The translations under genes and the position numbers were made by a program. A DNA stretch of 49,172 nucleotides, taken from assembly GCA_964450385.1 (NCBI GenBank), contig CAYVEC010000013.1:1-49172 (forward strand), in the 5' to 3' direction. The notes below the pieces were generated by a model, which had not been told where the DNA came from, made no database searches, and was given only the letters and a program-made list of their open reading frames with translations. This stretch comes from JAKLFA01 sp964450385. GTDB taxonomy: Bacteria; Omnitrophota; Gorgyraeia; Zapsychrales; JANLHA01. Below are positions 47,848 through 49,172 of this stretch, one piece after another (position 1 is the stretch's first letter; every line of letters starts with the position of its first letter).

Positions 47848-49172
47848 TCAGCCCGCGGCCAGAACCCCTTTCAGGGCGTGCGGCGAGACATCCGTGATCA
47901 ACGCGGCGATTTCACTCCCAAGCCCGGGCCAGGGCGTCCCCGCGGTCGGCGGCTCAAGGATGACCCGCCGGTCCGTGATCGTCCGGCCTTCAAGCCGGCC
48001 GTCGGTATCGGCATCGATCATGACCGGAACGGTCTGACCAAGATACGGCCGGTTCCGTCGTAACGAATGCTCTTTTTGAAGATCGTTCAGGAGAACGATG
48101 CGCCGTGTCTTTTCTTCCTCGGGCACATCATCGGCATAATCGCGAGCGGCCTGGGTCCCCTCCCTCGGTGAATATTTAAAGATAAAGGCGGCATCGAACA
48201 TGACCTCCTCCATCACCGCGACCGTGTCCCGGAAATCCGCCTCGGTCTCACCGGGAAATCCCACAATGATGTCGGTCGTGACCGCGCCCCCGGGGACCCG
48301 CTCCCGGATCCGACGCGCGAGGTGGAGGTACTGCTCCCGCGTGTACGTCCGGTTCATCCGGGCCAGGACCGCGGAACTGCCGGCCTGAAGCGGCAGGTGC
48401 ACGTGCCGGCAGAGGCGCGGGTGGCGGGCGACGAGATCAATGAGCCGTTCATCCATGTCCTTCGGATGCGGGGAGGTGAACCACACGCGCCGCAGGCCGT
48501 CGACCGAGGCCACCTGTTCAAGGAGCGCCACAAAATCCGTGTCGCCATGACGATAGGAATTCACGTTCTGCCCGAGCAGGGTCACCTGGGCAAACCCGTC
48601 CCTGACAAGCCGGCGTGCCTCCTCAAGGATCCCCTCGGGCGAGCGGCTCCGCTCGCGGCCCCGCGTATAGGGGACGACACAATAACTGCAGAAATTATCA
48701 CACCCGCGCATAATCGCGATCCAGGCGTTCGCCGAGCGCTCGCGCGTCGGGCAGATCCCTTCATAGGTCTCTGTGGACGCCAGGTCCACGTCAAAGACCT
48801 TTCGGTCATGGGCCTGCTCAATGAGCGTCGGCAGCCGCTGATACGAATCCGGGCCCGCGACAAGATCAATATCGAGATTCCCGTCCGTGAGGAGTTCGGT
48901 CTTCAAATGCGCGGCGATGCAGCCAAGGATCCCGTAGACCGCGGGCCGGCCCGCCCGGCGGTAGCGAACCTCATGGACCATGCCCACAACCCGGCGCACC
49001 GCGTTGTCGCGCACCGAGCAGGTGTTGAACAGGATCACGTCTGCCGCCCCCTCCTCGTCGGTCAGGGCATACCCCGCCTGCACGAGGATGGACCGGATGA
49101 GCTCCGTGTCGTACTCGTTCATCTGACATCCGAAGGTGCGCAAAAGTATACGCTTTCCATGACCCGGCTTGC
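47848..49172 (-). CDS. miaB: tRNA-2-methylthio-N6-dimethylallyladenosine synthase MiaB (5' end cut by window edge)
   Basis: MiaB adds a methylthio group to i6A37 of tRNAs that read codons starting with U. The visible 441 residues have the UPF0004 cysteines in RTFGCQMNEYDTE, FNTCSVRDNA and YGILGCIAAHL. The radical SAM motif CxxxCxxC is in MRGCDNFCSYCVVPYTRG. GQNVNSYRHG, HLPLQAGSSAVLARMNR and the TRAM domain (PYLGQTVPVMIDAD) follow. The frame is open past TTG at 49143 to the edge, and the extra residues (KPGHGKRILL) fit a normal MiaB start, so the true start is outside. TFGCQMN favours MiaB over RimO or MtaB. Confidence 0.95.
   Translation of the reverse strand, partial: KPGHGKRILLRTFGCQMNEYDTELIRSILVQAGYALTDEEGAADVILFNTCSVRDNAVRRVVGMVHEVRYRRAGRPAVYGILGCIAAHLKTELLTDGNLDIDLVAGPDSYQRLPTLIEQAHDRKVFDVDLASTETYEGICPTRERSANAWIAIMRGCDNFCSYCVVPYTRGRERSRSPEGILEEARRLVRDGFAQVTLLGQNVNSYRHGDTDFVALLEQVASVDGLRRVWFTSPHPKDMDERLIDLVARHPRLCRHVHLPLQAGSSAVLARMNRTYTREQYLHLARRIRERVPGGAVTTDIIVGFPGETEADFRDTVAVMEEVMFDAAFIFKYSPREGTQAARDYADDVPEEEKTRRIVLLNDLQKEHSLRRNRPYLGQTVPVMIDADTDGRLEGRTITDRRVILEPPTAGTPWPGLGSEIAALITDVSPHALKGVLAAG

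Overview
The window is a dense stretch of bacterial chromosome, moderately GC-rich by eye. It holds 53 protein genes, 50 of them on the minus strand, and no gap without a gene exceeds 200 bases. I see no rRNA, tRNA, CRISPR array, insertion sequence or phage gene. The content points to a diderm bacterium: an ExbB/ExbD/TonB-like energy system, MurB, diaminopimelate synthesis and an RlpA-like protein are all present. LL-diaminopimelate aminotransferase (DapL), aspartate dehydrogenase in place of NadB, and the gene order resemble uncultured PVC-group bacteria such as Candidatus Omnitrophota. That assignment is inference from memory, not a search. All genes look intact except the two cut by the window edges, a TonB-like gene on the left and miaB on the right.

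Layout. 1-3.9 kb: a large exported TPR protein, ExbB, ExbD and the start of a TonB/TolA-like protein, read leftward from one good promoter. 3.9-7.1 kb: uvrA, and a small two-repeat protein with a lysine/alanine tail like bacterial histone H1 proteins. 7.2-22.1 kb: a run of 15 co-directional biosynthetic genes, in transcription order argC-J-B-D-F-G-H, lysA, dapF-A-B-L, folK, panC and nadX. It starts at a promoter whose -35 box lies in the loop of the previous operon's terminator. 22.2-28.4 kb: fabG-acpP-fabF-leuB-asd-truA, then rplM-rpsI from a near-perfect promoter. 28.6-30.2 kb: an RlpA-like protein, FxsA and FolE.

30.4-36.7 kb holds the only plus-strand genes: a PHP-family histidinol-phosphatase, and ispH-murB. 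They alternate with the leftward set ispG, a two-helix membrane protein, cstA and a small HTH-like protein. 36.7-43.3 kb is a complete iron-sulfur cluster assembly operon, in transcription order nfu, an Rrf2 regulator with three cysteines, sufB-C-D-S-U and a small unknown gene. 43.5-46.7 kb: metX-metW, a tautomerase-like protein and an L-2-hydroxyglutarate oxidase-like enzyme. 46.7-49.2 kb: nadA and miaB.

Working together: Asd, DapA, DapB, DapL, DapF and LysA make lysine and meso-diaminopimelate from aspartyl phosphate. The arg set takes N-acetylglutamate to arginine, with ArgJ recycling acetyl groups. NadX and NadA supply quinolinate for NAD. Many right-hand products (IspG, IspH, NadA, MiaB) need [4Fe-4S] clusters, which the Suf/Nfu operon among them would supply. 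I found no clearly new multi-gene system. The items most worth a second look are the lysine-rich repeat protein, the small unknown proteins overlapping cstA, ispG and suf, and several unusual promoter arrangements.
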